DNA of 64,000 nt, from contig NC_089036.1 of NCBI RefSeq assembly GCF_034140825.1, positions 27,541,001 to 27,605,000 of the forward strand. Reading direction: 5' to 3'. The notes under the pieces are model-generated. The model searched no databases. It saw nothing but the letters and a program-made list of their open reading frames with translations, and was not told the origin of the DNA. The position numbers were made by a program, and so were the translations under genes. This stretch comes from Oryza sativa Japonica Group (lineage: Eukaryota; Streptophyta; Magnoliopsida; Poales; Poaceae). This document shows, piece after piece, positions 33,130-45,027 of the stretch (position 1 is its first letter; each line of letters opens with the position of its first letter).

Positions 33130-33655
33130 ATTTATATATGGTGAAACAAAAAAACAGCAACTAAAACATTTAAAAAATTTATGAAACACAGTGAAGATAC
33201 ACGTTGAAACATATTGCTATCACTTATGAAACAATAAGAGTTAATAGATTGAAACATATATTTTTCTTTCATCAAAATTTAATCGTGTGATATTTTATTA
33301 TAAAGATTTAATTACAACGAATACAACGGTGTAATCGAATCATAGATTGGATAAGTAGTTTAGAAGAAAAATCATTTTAAAGACCGATAAAATGCATGCA
33401 TGCAAGCATTGATGGAGGGTAGTAGCAATTATTTTTGATAATTTTATGAAACACAATAAAAACAGGTGCTGAAACATATGGATATAACGTATGAAACATG
33501 AAGTATTAATAGTTTGAAACTTATATTTTTCTTTAATCAGAATATAATAATGTGATATCTTGTTATAACGATTTAATTCCAACAAATATAATGGTGTAAT
33601 CGGATTTTAGATCGGATAAATAGTTTAGGAGAAAAAATCATTTGAATTTTGAAGA
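33130..33655. repeat. Duplicated AT-rich repeat (two copies, ~265 bp apart)
   Basis: Copy one at about 33205-33384 and copy two at about 33470-33652 share GAAACATAT, TATATTTTTCTTT(C/A)ATCA, GATTTAATT(A/C)CAAC and GGTGTAATCG in the same order. A related run lies at about 20590-20715. Likely part of a dispersed element; no termini seen. Confidence 0.65.
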
Positions 33656-34155
33656 CAAACCCCGATACGTCTCTCTCATTCTAAATGACCTTTCCATGGG
33701 TCTCACACCCCATGCACACTTGGAAACACATGCTTGCATGAAGCGGGTTCGATTTTTCTCTTTTGCTCGGACGACACATGGGAAGCAATTTCCGAACTTT
33801 GGATAATGGGATGGTAAAATCTTTTCCCACCTTCTAAAATGGTAATTTTTAATCTTAACCATCCATTCTTCATATCTCATCTCAACCCCCCACTCATATC
33901 CCTATCCCAATCTCACCCCTCTTACTCCATTATCTAAGGCTGCAGGTAAAATGGTTGATACCTGTCGTCGGGCAAGCATGAGAAGGACAGAAAGTTGGCT
34001 GCCAGTATGGATTTTCAGTATGTTCCGTTGTTCGGTAAGGCAAACTCAACTTGCTACTTTGTTGGGCTTGCCTTAGTGAACGATTTGGATGATTGCATGA
34101 GAGACGTTTGCTCTCGAAGGAGAGCGGAGTTGACTCTCCCGAGCAAGCTATCTTT
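33656..34155. other. Spacer, no gene seen
   Basis: Only short reading frames without family resemblance. CTCATCTCAACCCCCCACTC-like pyrimidine runs lie near 33880-33930. Confidence 0.4.
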
Positions 34156-34159
34156 TTCT

Positions 34160-34396
34160 TGCCCCTCCGGGATAGGTTGCCACCGGAAGTGATGATTTTC
34201 TTTTTATGGATTTGCTAGATTTTTGTCGATAGAAAATAGGGAGAAAGACTCTTGATTTTTCGGTCGTCGGATTTGCATTAAGATTCGTGCTAGCGTGTGG
34301 AGGGAAAAATTCGTGTGAAAATTTACTTGTGCACTTGCACAGGATCAAACTCAGGACCTCGTTTCCGCAAACCATGCTAGCCACTTGAGTTGCCAT
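34160..34396 (-). mobile_element. SINE-like repeat, tRNA-related head
   Basis: Minus strand begins GGCAACTCAAGTGGCTAGCA (A-box-like) with a B-box-like GGTCCTGAGTTTGATCC about 30 bases on. The body (CACACGAATTTTTCCCTCC, GCACGAATCTTAATGCAAAT, AAATCCGACGACC) matches 14590-14735 on the plus strand. Confidence 0.55.
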
Positions 34397-34727
34397 AAGA
34401 TTTTGAAAGATTTAGACAAGTTACATTACATACATTCTAGTTACACTGTAATTATATTTGAAAGATTTTAGAGAAATTTTCTTTCGAAAGTTCTATAGTA
34501 ACTTCTTTTATGATTCCAAACGACTGGTCTTGTCACGCCAGGCTAGCATCAACCGTTCAACCTAGCCTTGGATGACTTGAATGGCAGCCTAGCCAAGCCC
34601 AAACTCTGTATTGTGATGGATATTGTCTGTATAGCCCAGAGTTTTCATAACACAAGGGAGAGATCACACTAAGCTTCCCCTTTTCGGGTTTGCAGCCCAG
34701 CTCGTGAGGCAAGGTCACGCTGCTGCT

Positions 34728-35190
34728 GTAGGATCGTAAATGATCTTTCCCACCTCAAAAGCTAGCCAATGAGGGATGGGCTCCCCCACTTATATATTAA
34801 GTTTCTTGTCCTTCTATAACCAATGTGGACTATTCAATAATCTCCCCCCTTCATATATTGGTGTCCCTCAGCCGTTCACCACCCCTTCACCGTTTCCTTA
34901 TGGTCTCTCAGGTATACGTTGGTGTCCCTCGGCCTTTCACCGTCCATTCACTGTTTCTCTACGGTCCCTCAGGTATACAGGCTCCACAAGCATCCACGGT
35001 CCATCATGCCTTCGCACACTTTGCCACTCAGGTTAGAGATATTGAACTAACCAGACTCAGATAGCAATTGTAGAATCGTAAATGGTCTTTCCCACCTCAA
35101 AAATTAACCAATGAGGTGAGAGACTCCCCCACTTATATACTAGGTCACTTGCCCTTTCACAACCAATATAAGACTATTCAATAGTTGCAG
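34728..35190. repeat. Duplicated LTR-like sequence
   Basis: AGGATCGTAAATGATCTTTC...CTCCCCCACTTATATATTA at 34730-34800 recurs as AGAATCGTAAATGGTCTTTC...CTCCCCCACTTATATACTA at 35070-35143, both followed by ACCAATRT...ACTATTCAATA. Between them GGTGTCCCTC(A/G)GCC units repeat. This could be an old LTR remnant; no full element. Confidence 0.45.
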
Positions 35191-37703
35191 CGAGCTGAAT
35201 TTGTGGAAACAAAACGGCTGTTCGTAAATTGTGCACAAATTTTTATGACACCAAATTCTACCGTTATTAAAATTATGCGTAATCTTTTACAAGACATTAC
35301 CCCAGCCCTGTGTGTTACTAGTCGCTTTTGCATAAAGTTTCAGAAAGCCCTAGGTCAAAGGTGTAGCACGAAGATCTGCAGTGGTTTTACCTCAGGTAGT
35401 TTTACTCCATTGTGGAGAACGTTGTCGGCGCCTCGGAGGTTCAGGCTGCGAGGATAAAATTTTCTCTTTACGTACATAAAATTTTCCAGTTTTCTAATTC
35501 TCTTAACGTACTTCAGTTGCAGTATTTTCTCTTTTACCATTGGTTATGAACATACTTCAGTTGCAGTATTCTGTCTCAAATGACTACAGTATATAGATTA
35601 GGACTTAGGTGTAGTGATGATTCTCTAATTCTCTACTAATCCTATTGACCTACTGCATGTAAACTGCAAGTCTACAGCATAGGGTCGTTGAAGCTACTTG
35701 CAAGGGTCGTCAGGTTAATTAACCTGTAGGGGGAGCTTTGGAAGATGCAGCAGTGGCAGGTTCGTCAAATGTCAACGCGAGTAACCCTTACGCTGCCCAT
35801 TTTACAAGTCCCAAATGTTCTTGTTCGCAGCAGTCCCGGGCCATCAGCTACCTCTCTCGAGAAAAGCAGTACAGATCTTTCGATCTCCCACACACGCCTG
35901 GTTGCATAAATCTATGCGTTTTCAACTTCACCCCTCCTGGGATATCGCAAGCACGAGGGAGATCTAACCATCAGATGAAGTTTCTGAATTCTACGTTTTG
36001 TTTTGTTGTTTTGATTTTCTTTACCAGAGCGAGATCGCTGTGCTGCAATTGCCGTCGTCTGTCAGCTTATTAGTTCAGTCCAGGCATTATCGGGAGCGTG
36101 AAGCGGAAGCAATGGTTAGTTGTTGCAGCAAGAGGATGAGCGATGAATTATGCATGGCTTCTATGTCAATAGAAAAGTACAAAAGGCAAAAGCAGATTAA
36201 ATGCTGAATTATTGTTCTTCCCTTGCCGAGCAGACAGACCGGTGGTTCGTGGAGTGACCAAGCCTGAAAGTTCTGTCAAAACAAGAGGGTTGGTGGTTTA
36301 AACATGGACCGTTGTTGAAAAATAGATTCAGATTTCACTATCAATCTTTTATGCATCGTGGGGTCATGACGGGACAGCGTCCAAATTTCGAACATGATGA
36401 GCAAATATGATTCACAGGACTGGCCAAATATTATGCATTAATAGCTATAATCAAGAATGGCTTTGGTGTATTTCAGAGTGGCACCCACTGCCTTTCAAGG
36501 AGATAAGGACTAAGATGTGCTAATCCCTCCAACTATACATATGTAAATCATTTTAGTCATACTTTGTCGTCTCTGTTCTGTTCCTGTTATACATTTTCTG
36601 AATGCCCACGTTATCATCAGCAAATATCTCGCAATCTTTCTCATTTCCGGCATACATTAGAAGAGAGAGTAAATAAAGCGTGGAAATATACAAAATTGCA
36701 TGCCAATTTAACCTTATAACTTAGTTCATGTGTTCGAGAAACTAAGATCAGTATACTTGAAAAACTGGTGAAAATAATTGGTCGTAGCTTGTTGAGTAAA
36801 GACCGGATTTTGTTCCATTATAAAAAAAATTGAACCAGTAAATATGAAAAGCATTGCAAGTTTTGTCTAAATGAGACTGCAAGAATCATGATCTTACGTT
36901 AAAAGTTTAGGCCGGATGCAAATTTACATGAGATTACAACAAACACGACGTCACGGCAAACAGCTAAGCTCATCTTTTTATAGCCCAAAAAAACTTTATA
37001 GCTTGACGAAAAATAATTCTGGAGAAAACGACCCGTACGTACAGCGGTAAAGGGAACAGCTAATCAGCTACCACACAACACAGAATGGCAAAGCCAGCTA
37101 GTGGATAACAGAACAAACAAGAGAAGATCTGTTTGTTTAATGTGACGACCATCTGGCCATGTGCAAATGGAATCTCAGCACTGTGGTTCTCGTATGCTCA
37201 CCTCCTAACTAATACTTTCCATAATTTTCCATGCTCACCACAAAGGCAAAAGAACAAAAAAAGCAGGAACAGATTAGTTAATGCTACTAGCTGGAGTAGT
37301 AAGCACTAAGCACGGACAGTAAACTGTCAATTCTTCAAAATTAACCATTTTACATCAGCTGCAGTGGCAGTAAAAACTTTTACAGTGCCACAAACAAAAA
37401 GGAGAAGAAATTCAGCCACTCGCTGAATCACTCTCACAGTCACTCAAACACCATCAGGAGCAGTTGCATTGCAGTCCAAACACCACCTCCCCTCTCTTCC
37501 ATCCAAAATTTTACAGTGAAAAAAAAATGCACAAACTCATTGGGGGAGGATTAACGGTTTAACCCTCAACAGTAACCGGGAACAAATCAAGAGCGCTGTA
37601 CAAGTACATCTACCACTTAGACTTAGCAGGCAGTGATCAAAACCCAACCTTAATTAGTCAAGTGATTAACCATCACTAACGACGCCATCTACTGGTATAA
37701 TAT
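35191..37703. other. Gene-free spacer and 3' UTR of the PADRE-like gene
   Basis: No supported gene over 2.5 kb. The reading frame at 35738-36073 lacks an ATG start and resembles nothing. The final ~200-300 bases should be 3' UTR of the minus-strand gene at 37704. Confidence 0.5.
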
Positions 37704-38132
37704 TCAGTAAACCTCTTCGGGAATGCTCTGCAGGCCGGGCTCCCACTCCCCGTTCGCCTGCATCCGCCGCGCCGCCTCCGCCGCCCTCCGCATGCTGCGC
37801 CGCCGCAGCGACTGCAGCCTCTGCTCGGCGCCTGGGCCGCCGGCGCCGCCCGCCGCGCGCTGACGGTGCCGCTCCCCCGCGGCCGTCACCGCCGCCGCCG
37901 CCGCCACCGCCCCGCCGCCGCCGGTGCCCGAGCCGAGCGCCGCGACCATGTGCTTGAGCTCGCGCTTGCTGACCACGATCTTGACGCGCACTGCGCCGCC
38001 GACGTCCTCCCGCGACAGGACGCGCCCGCCGTGGTGCAGCTGCTCGAGCGCCTCCGCAGCCGCCTTGGACTGGTGGTGGTGGTGCCGGCCGCCGGCCTCG
38101 GCCTCCCTGGGGAAGAAGCACCTGGACGCCAT
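37704..38132 (-). CDS. Small PADRE/DUF4228-like protein, copy 1
   Basis: Single-exon, 142 residues, very GC-rich. It opens MASRCFFPREAEAGG, then has a strand RVKIVVSKRELKHMVAALG (about 49-67) and ends WEPGLQSIPEEVY. The pairing of an R-V-K-I-V-x-(S/T)-K-x-x-L-K segment with a C-terminal W-x-P-x-L-x-S-I-P-E is what I know from plant PADRE (DUF4228) proteins, many of which respond to pathogen or stress. The molecular function of this family is not known. A TATA box lies upstream at 38289-38296. A paralogue of the same layout sits 5.4 kb away on the same strand (43521-43913). Two overlapping frames are shadows. Confidence 0.75.
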   Translation of the reverse strand: MASRCFFPREAEAGGRHHHHQSKAAAEALEQLHHGGRVLSREDVGGAVRVKIVVSKRELKHMVAALGSGTGGGGAVAAAAAVTAAGERHRQRAAGGAGGPGAEQRLQSLRRRSMRRAAEAARRMQANGEWEPGLQSIPEEVY

Positions 38133-38288
38133 CTCCGCGTCACCCGCTGCGATCGCTCGTCGCCGCCGCCGCCGCCGCGGGCGCGCGCAAGCGAGTACTC
38201 CGACGTTTCTTGCAAGTTACAGCACAAAGGCTAAAGCGAAGGCAAAGTGAATGTGTCCGCTGCCGAGTAATGTGACGCACCAACCTAC

Positions 38289-38296
38289 TTATATAC
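38289..38296 (-). promoter_or_regulatory. TATA box of PADRE-like copy 1
   Basis: GTATATAAGT on the minus strand, about 160 bp upstream of the start codon. Confidence 0.65.
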
Positions 38297-38299
38297 TAC

Positions 38300-41200
38300 T
38301 CCGGGGACCTTGAGCTGATGCATTTGCCTTGCCTTTTGGTGAGCGCAGCCACAACTGTCTCCAACTCCAACCGTGTACCACCCCCACTCTCCCTGACAGG
38401 TGGGCCATCCATCGACTCCTACCCCAACCTGCCCCCACGCTAACAAAAAATAAAAGTACGTCCACTTCTGTGGTTAAGTTCTTCTTAATGTACATGACAA
38501 TAAAAAGGGCGAAGTTTTTTTAATTAACACTCAAAAAAACAATCATGAGACAGGGACTAATCAAGATGGCGAAGTTGAATAGAGAAATGGGCGCCTCACA
38601 TGGCCGTCCCTCTCGCGGAGACGGGGGCCGGGATCATTGGATCGATCGGAAGGGAGGCCCTTTGCAAGTAACGTGTTGTCACTCCTCACGACTCGATGAC
38701 TCGTGGAGTCTACGAACATTTGGTTAGGATGGCACAATTGACACAGACATTGTTAGCTACAGCAGCGCCCCTGGCATGTTCTCCTTACTGTTTTCGCCAC
38801 ATTGCCGGTGGAACACTGTAGCACTGCCATTAATTCGACCGTCAGGTATTACGCATATGCAGACACGTAGTAGTATTAATTATCCACGTGATCGGTTAGC
38901 ATATGTTAGCGTACATAAAGTTGAACTATCCGGAGTATGTATACAGAGCAGAGGTAAACAGAGGAATGGAATCGGATGAATCCGTTATAATATTGAGAAG
39001 AGGTTTTGTCAGAAATTTTCAGCATATATCGCAGATAATATTAGTGTCCTTTTCAGGGCTCTCGAGCCGAATCCTTGCGTGTTTAGATGATGAAACAAGT
39101 CTCCCCATGACACATAGTTGTAGTGATAGAACAGTCGAGCGAACGTCGTTGATACGAATTTTTAATTTAAACTGTATACATCAAAAACATCTCAAACTAA
39201 CTGACTAGATCATAGTCCTAAGTCCTAACCGTCAGTTAACAGACATAATCAGATCGAACTCCCCCCCCCCCCCCTGCCCCCACCAGAATTAGGACGGCAA
39301 TGCACATCAAGCGTTCAACTACACTTCCGTTCACCCGACGATCATCTGATGGCGAATTTATTCGTTTTTATAAACAGATCGAGGACGCGCCATGATCGGG
39401 CGCAAGTAGCGTATCAACGTACGCGGACGGAGGGTGAACCAACCTCCATGATTGAAATCGCAGGAGCAGCGTGGAATCGTTCGAATTCCCCCTGGAAATT
39501 AATAATGCAGGCCGCAAGAAAAACGCGATCGATCGCGCAAACACGGGACGTTGTTCCAATTCAATCGAGCCAAATGAACGCAGGCAATAACGTGCTAGAC
39601 GCAATATTCGTACGTCAAGTGGCTGTACCTGTACGATACCAAGATCGCAGCAACCACTAAGATATGGGGCGTGAATGATCGATCGATCAACACTAGCTAT
39701 CTCTAGTGACATTGCCTGCATTATTCACAAGGTAGGTAGGTACGTACGTATAGCTAAACCGGTGTATGTGAAACGAATTCTTTCTACTAACGGTGGATTG
39801 CAAGTTTCTTCTGCTCATGATTAACTAACTAACTTGTCAAAGCCCCGCAGTCTTTGCCTTCTCAGGGGGTATCTAGATAGCTATTATCTACTGCTCTTTC
39901 TTATATCAGGGGCAGTGTGCGATGCATATCCAATCGCCATGTTTGGAGGGGGAAGTAACATGGGGAGAGAGCGATGGATTGGCCGCTAGCTAGCTCTCGT
40001 AGCAGCCATTTCTTTGGGTGCAAACCACTGCATAAACAAATAAGCAATAATTAATAACACAAACCATACTAAACAATGCCTTGAACCAATTGATATCAAA
40101 TGTACCATCGTACATAGCTTTCTTCACATGGACAAAGCTAGATCTTGCGCTGTATTTCGCGTGCGGTTGCTGGCCAGGGTTGGCCACCCCGGGCCCACAT
40201 GCCAGCCACAGTTATTTAGGAAAGGCTAATTAGTTTATAAAATGATGCTTGATTAGTAACCTAAAGTACGAGCCATGGGCAGATTAGTTGGATCTTAATT
40301 CGTCCGTTGCAATGCTGCCACCTTGGAGGTTGCTTCAAGGAAGGCTCCTGACCACAAGCAAATACTACTACTACAGTACTACTATACTACGCTGTTGAAA
40401 TGCAGAGCTTTGCTCCTCTGCGGCTGTTCTTGTTCGCTTGCGGCCGGAATACATGCAGCCAAGTACGTGAGATGTACGCGCTACGGACAACGTGCATGTG
40501 AAGGAGGCGCTGCTTTTCAGGTCAACATTTTGTGGAAGGGTTTTATGTTGTGTTTGCGTTTGCGCAGCTCTGCTCGGCGATCCCAGATTTGCGTGGAGGA
40601 AACTGCTCTGGTACTCCATGGTGACGGCTCAGGCGCGGCTCAACCGTTGGATGCTGATCGGATGGTCGATCGGGTTCGGAAAAGGCGTGCTGGTTGCTTC
40701 GGGATGAAGGGCAATGGTTTTACTTGAGAATTACTGGAGTAGTAGCTGAACTCGGCGAGTGAGTGTACAGGTTGACCATTTTAACTCGCACTCAAGTTAC
40801 TTACAGTACTCCTACTCCTACCTTGTGAAGCGAATAATGTGATCAACATTGGATAGCACAAAATGGACGTACGACGCAGGTAAACAAATGCAGAGTTGAA
40901 TCATGGGTACCTGTACCACGAATTATTTTTTGCAGGTAACATGTACTAGATCGGTTGGGCCCAACGCCACATAATTTAAAGATCCGGAAAAAAGAAAACC
41001 AAAATGAGAGAGGGGGGAGGTCGTGACGCGATGATGATGCTGGCGTGACGTGCCGGTGCCACCGCTGTTGAAGGGACGAGTCCCAATCGTCGAAATTATT
41101 TCGGATAAGCAGGACGCGTAGTATCCAGTACAGCCAACTTGGGTTTAACAGACACGGTAGGGACTCAATCACATCGTGGACCCCCGTCCACCGTGCACGG

Positions 41201-42044
41201 ACCGCTGGACCGTTCTGTTTTCCCTCCCCGCCAGTATCCACCCGTCGGATCGTGGCCTCACGGTCCAGATCATCTCATCATCCTTTCCATGCGGGCTCTA
41301 GCGCCCAACCAGTTCGTACGCCGAGACGTGTGACTGAGCTGTCCCGAGCCGGTCGATGCGTGTCGCGCTGCGCCCCCTTTGCCTCCTCCCACGAAAGCGC
41401 TCGGAGCCAGGCACGGTCGCTTTCAGGTAGGCCGTCACATGCGCGCCCGCGACTAGCTGTCCCTCCTGTCTCCGCCCGCCCGCGGGCTGCGCCGCGCGGC
41501 CCAGCCGATGGATGGGGTGAGATCGGCACGGGCGTCTGCAAACCGCTGGGGCGTTTTGTACGCGCGCGCGCGTCATCGACACGGCAGCCGTCTCGTCGGG
41601 TTGTGGCCTTTCCACCGCGAACGAACCCACCGGCTCGCAGCTCGCGCACGTCTACGCAACGAGGGATGGCAGCGTCACATCCGTCGCGGCATCGAGGCAT
41701 GGCCCCGGGAAAGCATCGGCATGTGCGCTCTGGCGGCGGCGCTGGCTGCTCAGCGCGCTACTAGAGCTCTCCCGTGTGTGGCCGGGCTGGATTTTCGCTG
41801 GTTCATCCAGCCGTTTCTCGTGTTGCCGGGGGTGCGACTCGTGGACTCGTGTGGCTTCTCGCGTGGGGAGGCCGGTGCAAACCGGTAACCGAACACCACG
41901 CCGCGGCGGTGGTCCGGTGTTTGATACGGAGAGTAGGTGGACCAGTGACTCGGCGAGCGGTGGTCAGAACTCAGAAGCAAATGGTGATTGGGGTTGCTTG
42001 CTTGATCATCTTCAGTATGATATTTTAGGGGAAATACAGAAATA
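38300..42044. other. Gene-poor spacer
   Basis: No gene supported. It includes a poly-C run at 39260-39275, GTACGTAC-type microsatellites (39730-39750) and a GC-rich island at about 41150-41900 that opens reading frames on both strands without family resemblance. Confidence 0.45.
41150..41900. other. Isolated GC-rich island without a recognised gene
   Basis: CpG-dense sequence between AT-rich flanks. Frames of 110-170 codons exist on both strands (for example 41252-41764 plus and 41278-41700 minus), but they are low-complexity and basic. It may be a promoter island, a non-coding RNA gene or a captured gene end. Confidence 0.35.
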
Positions 42045-42170
42045 GGTTGTGTTTAGTTCAGCGCAAAGTTTAGATTTTGGTTGAAATTGGAGATGATATG
42101 ACTGAAAAGTTGTGTGTGTATGCCAGGTTGATGTGATGGAAAAGGACTGAAGTTTGGATCCAACACAGCC
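42045..42170. mobile_element. Short MITE
   Basis: GGTTGTGTTTAGTTC at the left and GTTTGGATCCAACACAGCC at the right are inverted partners; ATA flanks both sides. About 126 bp. Confidence 0.7.
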
Positions 42171-43520
42171 ATAGTATTACGATTGGAATTTTTAATTAGT
42201 CGGTGTTTTACAAGTACAGGTCTGAAACGAGGAATGGACCTGTACGTTATGTAGAAGAGTACTGTATATGTACCTTAGGACGTGAGCTCCATAGTTTCCT
42301 TGGAGCGGCACGGTGATGAGATGGTACGTGAAAGCTAGCATTCATGATCATCCATGATCCATTTCGATCGATACTACTAGCTGTGAGGATTCAAGGAATT
42401 AACACGTACCACTTCCCTGTGTAAAACCCTCTGAACGTACCCACGGCCCGGACTACCTATGCTTTGATAAGTGATATAATGTAGTTATCCCTACACTGAC
42501 TAGTGGTGGTTAATAACGAAGACCGTACGTGAACTGTCAACATACTTTGGTAGTGTACACACAATATGGTTAGTAACTAACTAAGCAACTCGAGATTAAT
42601 TTGACATCGGTGTAACATAGCTATCTGAACCATCCATCGTTCCTGAATCCTGATCGTGTGCCTTACGCTTTTGTCACTCGCACGCTAAATTTAGATCATT
42701 CTTAATTCTTACTCTCTATGACTGACTCACTTCCCCTCCCTCTCGTCATAGCACTAGAGCAGCAAAGGCAATTTACAGTCTATTCCTGATCCAATGACTG
42801 AATTTTTGATGGTGTGTTCATGGCAAGTTAACTTCCCCTCTCACAGGCACTGAACGATCTGCCATATATAACGGCGTCGATATCCTCCATTCCTTGTTCA
42901 CGGAAAGAGGATAAGTGCTCTATTTCGAAGTTTCAATTCGACTCTGAAATGAAGCTAGCAAGATTACCTCGACCACTGGACTCATGTGACATACACAATC
43001 ACAGATTCACAGTAGGCCATGCCACTGCTACACCCTTGGGCCAACACGTAACTGCAACCCTTTTGTGTAGTAGGACTGTAGGAGTAGATCTTGTCGTACT
43101 GGAAGAGGAATCTTTAGGGATTTGCTGGCTCCCATTTCCCAGCAACACTCCATCTGCTACCTCGCTGCCACACACAGTTTATTACCTGACGCAGGACACA
43201 ACTTGAAGCCAAAGAAAGGGACACTTCACACACTTTGTTGTTCCTTTTCCCAGCTCATCATCTTATTGAATACTATTCGTGTGCAGAGATATGTACATGC
43301 ATCGAACCAGGAAAACGGAGGAAAATTTGGGTCCAAATGCCAGATTAAAATACATGACATTTCAAAGTTGGGATGCAACCATTGGGCACTAACTTTGGCC
43401 CAACTAGATCGATCGGTTGCAGCCTAGTAGGAAGGAAGGGAATATCGCCAAAAAAAGGAGGGACTGATCACCGAAGCTATACATGTTGCGAATCGACTAC
43501 ACATTCGTAGACGTGGGTAC
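42171..43520. other. Spacer and 3' UTR of PADRE-like copy 2
   Basis: No gene seen. The last 100-250 bases probably belong to the 3' UTR of the minus-strand gene. Confidence 0.4.
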
Positions 43521-43913
43521 CTAGCTAAAGCACTCCTCCGGGATGCTCTGCAACGCCGGCGACCACCGGCAGCGGCGCCTTCCGACGACCACATCAGCAG
43601 CCGCTGCCACCTGCTTCTTCGCGTGCTGCCGCTTGAGCACGCTCACGAGCTGCTCCAGCGCCGGCGGCAGCGCGAAGGCGCCCCCTCCGGCGACGGCCGC
43701 GGCCACCTGCTTCAGCTGCTGCTTGCTCAGCACGATCTTGACGCGCATCCCGCCGCCGGCGCCCTCGGCGCCAGCCGCAGCGGCGTCGGCGATGGCCGCG
43801 CCCGTGGACTGCTCGATGGCAGTGACCGTCTTGGCGTCCATCTGCAGCCTCGGGCACCTCGCCAGCTTCCTGCCGTCACTCCTCGGCACCGGCGTGGCAG
43901 CCTCCATCTCCAT
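43521..43913 (-). CDS. Small PADRE/DUF4228-like protein, copy 2
   Basis: Single-exon, 130 residues. It starts MEMEAATPVPRSDGRK, carries MRVKIVLSKQQLKQVAAAV in the centre and ends WSPALQSIPEECFS, the same layout as the copy at 37704-38132: the same central strand followed by an Ala/Gly-rich loop, a basic stretch and a Trp-Pro-Ser-Ile-Pro-Glu end. The two differ widely outside these motifs, so the duplication is old. A third ATG-in-frame (codon 3) could also start translation. A TATA box lies upstream at 44025-44038. The biochemical role is unknown for the family. Confidence 0.75.
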   Translation of the reverse strand: MEMEAATPVPRSDGRKLARCPRLQMDAKTVTAIEQSTGAAIADAAAAGAEGAGGGMRVKIVLSKQQLKQVAAAVAGGGAFALPPALEQLVSVLKRQHAKKQVAAAADVVVGRRRCRWSPALQSIPEECFS

Positions 43914-44024
43914 GGATCTGAGATACTCTCAGCGCTCGCGCGCTTCTATTGCAGTGGCTTTTGCTGTTCTTTTCTCAGAGTTCTCGCAAACTGGCTGTCC
44001 TAATGAGCAGTGGAGAACGAGAAT

Positions 44025-44038
44025 ATATAGATATATAA
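44025..44038 (-). promoter_or_regulatory. TATA box of PADRE-like copy 2
   Basis: TTATATATCTATATATT on the minus strand, about 115-125 bp upstream of the start codon. Confidence 0.6.
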
Positions 44039-44044
44039 AAATAA

Positions 44045-45017
44045 CATTTCTGCGTGTCTGAAGCTAGAGTTTTATTTAGAGAGGTTTACGAATTAGACAG
44101 CTCATAGGCACCTGTCTGTGTAAAGATTAGAAAGGGACGCCACGCAATAGGTGGAATCATTTTTTTTTCAATGGGATTAGTTAGTTCGGTCGTTTTAATA
44201 TTGATGCATACTCAGATGTGAATAAGTAGTATAGTTATCTGTGTCAAACCCTATTTGCATGGACGCTAGCTAGCTTGGGCCCATACATCACATGCTATTG
44301 GCGAATTTCTGATCGGAGACTAGCACTAGTGCTCCCCTGCAGGTTTGGTCCGGATTTTTCAACAGCTTTACAAGTGGACTGTTCGCTGTATTAGCCTGCG
44401 GGCAAGAAAAAGTTTTGCCTGCCATGCATGCACAAAAGTATAAGTATATGCTAGCTGCATGTACTACACGAATAATAATCTTGAAATATTTTTTCAACCG
44501 TGTATACTCATGACATATCCGTTGTAGCAGACAAATTGAAATTAGTTCCTGTCTGGGAATTAGGATCTAATCATTTGCAGTGAACTTTGCTGCGAAACTC
44601 CCTGCGCGCTTTCAAACTTCCAAGCATGTCTTCAGTTGCTAAATGAAAAACTTATATATCAACCCACATGAATATATTCGGATCGGACTCTCGCTTTTCT
44701 CATGAAATTAATCCAACTGAAGGGAGTACGTACAATAAATACGTACGGCAGGAGTACTAAGTAGGACGAGTGTCTCTATACGCACGTAGTTGTGTATAGA
44801 TTCGTCGATCGAGAAGAACTACTGCTGGAGACACACACACCCGAATATTCAGGCTGTCAATTTTGGCATACGTGCACGTATTCGGTTAGCCTAGTACATT
44901 CATAAATTATCTGCTGCATTTTGGAGCCTAGTTAGCTACCAATGCATTATGCATGTTGCTGTCACACGAGCAGGTAGATAGTACGTAGTACGTACACGTA
45001 CAAATCAATGCCAATAT
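44045..45017. other. Spacer, no gene seen
   Basis: AT-rich with GTACGTA motifs (44725-44745, 44980-45000). Nothing coding. Confidence 0.4.
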
Positions 45018-45027
45018 AATTAACGTG
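45018..45027. repeat. Target-site duplication of the LINE (left)
   Basis: AATTAACGTG, repeated exactly at 45558-45567 right after the A-tail. Confidence 0.85.

Noticed and set aside
34160-34396. A tRNA gene on the minus strand
   Set aside because: A- and B-box-like sequences are present, but arms do not pair and the body matches a dispersed repeat.
41252-41764. 170-codon plus-strand frame in the GC-rich island
   Set aside because: Low complexity, open on both strands, no domain, no splice or promoter support.
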